NCBI GenBank assembly: GCA_017990155.1
Contig: JAGNOM010000147.1
Location: 1 to 7,132, forward strand
Source of the DNA: Propionivibrio sp.
GTDB lineage: Bacteria; Pseudomonadota; Gammaproteobacteria; Burkholderiales; Rhodocyclaceae
Length of the DNA: 7,132 nucleotides
Direction: 5' to 3'
Shown here: one piece after another, positions 6,397 through 7,132 of the stretch
Position numbering within the stretch: position 1 is the stretch's first letter
How the letters are laid out: every line of letters starts with the position of its first letter
Notes under the pieces: generated by a model
The model's database searches: none
What the model was told of the DNA's origin: nothing
The model's input: the letters and a program-made list of their open reading frames with translations, nothing else
Translations under genes and position numbers: made by a program

Positions 6397-6403
6397 CGGG
6401 TCA

Positions 6404-7132
6404 TCAATAGCGGTAATGCGTCGTCTTGTACGGGCCTTCGACCGGCACGCCGATGTAGGCGGCCTGCTCGGTCGTCAGGGTCGTGAGCTGGACGTTGAGC
6501 GTCTTGAGCTGCAGGCGCGCCACCTTCTCATCGAGATGCTTGGGCAGCGTATACACGCCGACCGGGTACTCGGCGGTCTTGGTGAACAGCTCGATCTGGG
6601 CAATCGTCTGGTTGGCGAAGGACGAGCTCATCACGTACGACGGGTGGCCGGTGGCGCAGCCGAGATTCACGAGGCGTCCCTTGGCGAGCAGGATGATGCG
6701 GTTGCCCGAAGGCAGCGTGATGTGGTCGACCTGCGGCTTGATCTCTTCCCACGCGTAGCCTTCGATCGAGGCGACGTTGATCTCGGAGTCGAAGTGACCG
6801 ATGTTGCAGACGATGGCGTTGTGCTTCATCTTGACCAGGTGCTGGTGGTCGATGACGTGGTAGTTGCCGGTGCAGGTGACGAAGATGTCGGCCTTGTCGG
6901 CCGCGTAATCCATGGTCACCACGCGGTAGCCTTCCATTGCCGCTTGCAGTGCGCAGATCGGGTCGACTTCGGTGACCCAGACCTGAGCCGAGAGTGCGCG
7001 CAATGCCTGCGCCGAGCCCTTGCCGACGTCGCCGTAACCGCAGACGACGGCGACCTTGCCGGCGATCATCACGTCGGTGGCGCGCTTGATGCCATCGACC
7101 AGTGATTCGCGGCAACCGTACAGGTTGTCGAA
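6404..7132 (-). CDS. ahcY: Adenosylhomocysteinase, C-terminal half (5' end outside window)
   Basis: S-adenosyl-L-homocysteine hydrolase, an NAD-dependent cytosolic enzyme that splits S-adenosylhomocysteine into adenosine and homocysteine and so relieves product inhibition of methyltransferases. The last 242 residues are present, about half of a normal protein; the window edge cuts the rest. Visible landmarks are FDNLYGCRES at the edge, the NAD-binding loop VCGYGDVGKG (fragment residues 30-39), the motif NIGHFDSEI, CATGHPSYVMSSSFANQ, and the family-typical C-terminus ending in HYRY that contributes to the neighbouring subunit's cofactor site. The gene ends in two consecutive TGA codons. It is followed after 51 bp by metF. 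In many betaproteobacteria this gene has an upstream SAH riboswitch, but that region is not in the window. Confidence 0.98.
   Translation of the reverse strand, partial: FDNLYGCRESLVDGIKRATDVMIAGKVAVVCGYGDVGKGSAQALRALSAQVWVTEVDPICALQAAMEGYRVVTMDYAADKADIFVTCTGNYHVIDHQHLVKMKHNAIVCNIGHFDSEINVASIEGYAWEEIKPQVDHITLPSGNRIILLAKGRLVNLGCATGHPSYVMSSSFANQTIAQIELFTKTAEYPVGVYTLPKHLDEKVARLQLKTLNVQLTTLTTEQAAYIGVPVEGPYKTTHYRY

Noticed and set aside
6353..6403. SAH or SAM riboswitch in front of metF
   Set aside because: The 51-bp spacer is too short and is mostly taken up by one simple palindrome. No riboswitch-like multi-stem layout is visible.

Overview
The window is GC-rich, tightly packed chromosomal DNA from a bacterium, most likely a betaproteobacterium. 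The ahcY-metF pair of the S-adenosylmethionine cycle, the codon bias towards G/C in the third position and the protein sequences all fit Rhodocyclales-like genomes. No database search was possible, so the taxon is an inference. I see no mobile element, CRISPR array, rRNA or tRNA. Seven protein genes cover almost everything. Two of them run off the window edges.

Left block, minus strand (1..2148): a small periplasmic solute-binding-type protein with a clear signal peptide overlaps by 44 bp the start of a membrane histidine kinase, which is cut by the left edge. No transporter permease is present. The pair therefore looks like a sensory module (soluble ligand-binding protein plus HAMP/HisKA kinase) and not a transport operon. 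A 207-bp divergent intergenic region separates it from the next block.

Middle block (2356..5113): a plus-strand gene encodes a six-helix membrane protein of a family I cannot name, with a C-terminal helical-repeat (TPR-like) domain. It converges with a minus-strand rhomboid intramembrane protease that also ends in a helical-repeat domain. The two stop codons are one base apart. The two C-terminal domains match along their whole length with almost the same spacing, so two convergent neighbours with different membrane domains share one accessory domain. This is the most interesting point in the window and suggests that the two proteins work together.

Right block, minus strand (5153..7132): ahcY (only the C-terminal half is inside the window), metF and a short TfoX N-domain protein are packed as a probable operon, read right to left towards the rhomboid gene. 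AhcY removes S-adenosylhomocysteine to give homocysteine, and MetF makes the 5-methyl-tetrahydrofolate used to remethylate it. A perfect 12-bp palindrome lies between ahcY and metF. The rhomboid gene may be read through from this operon, but it also has an extended -10 sequence placed so that transcription would begin at its ATG, which predicts a leaderless mRNA.
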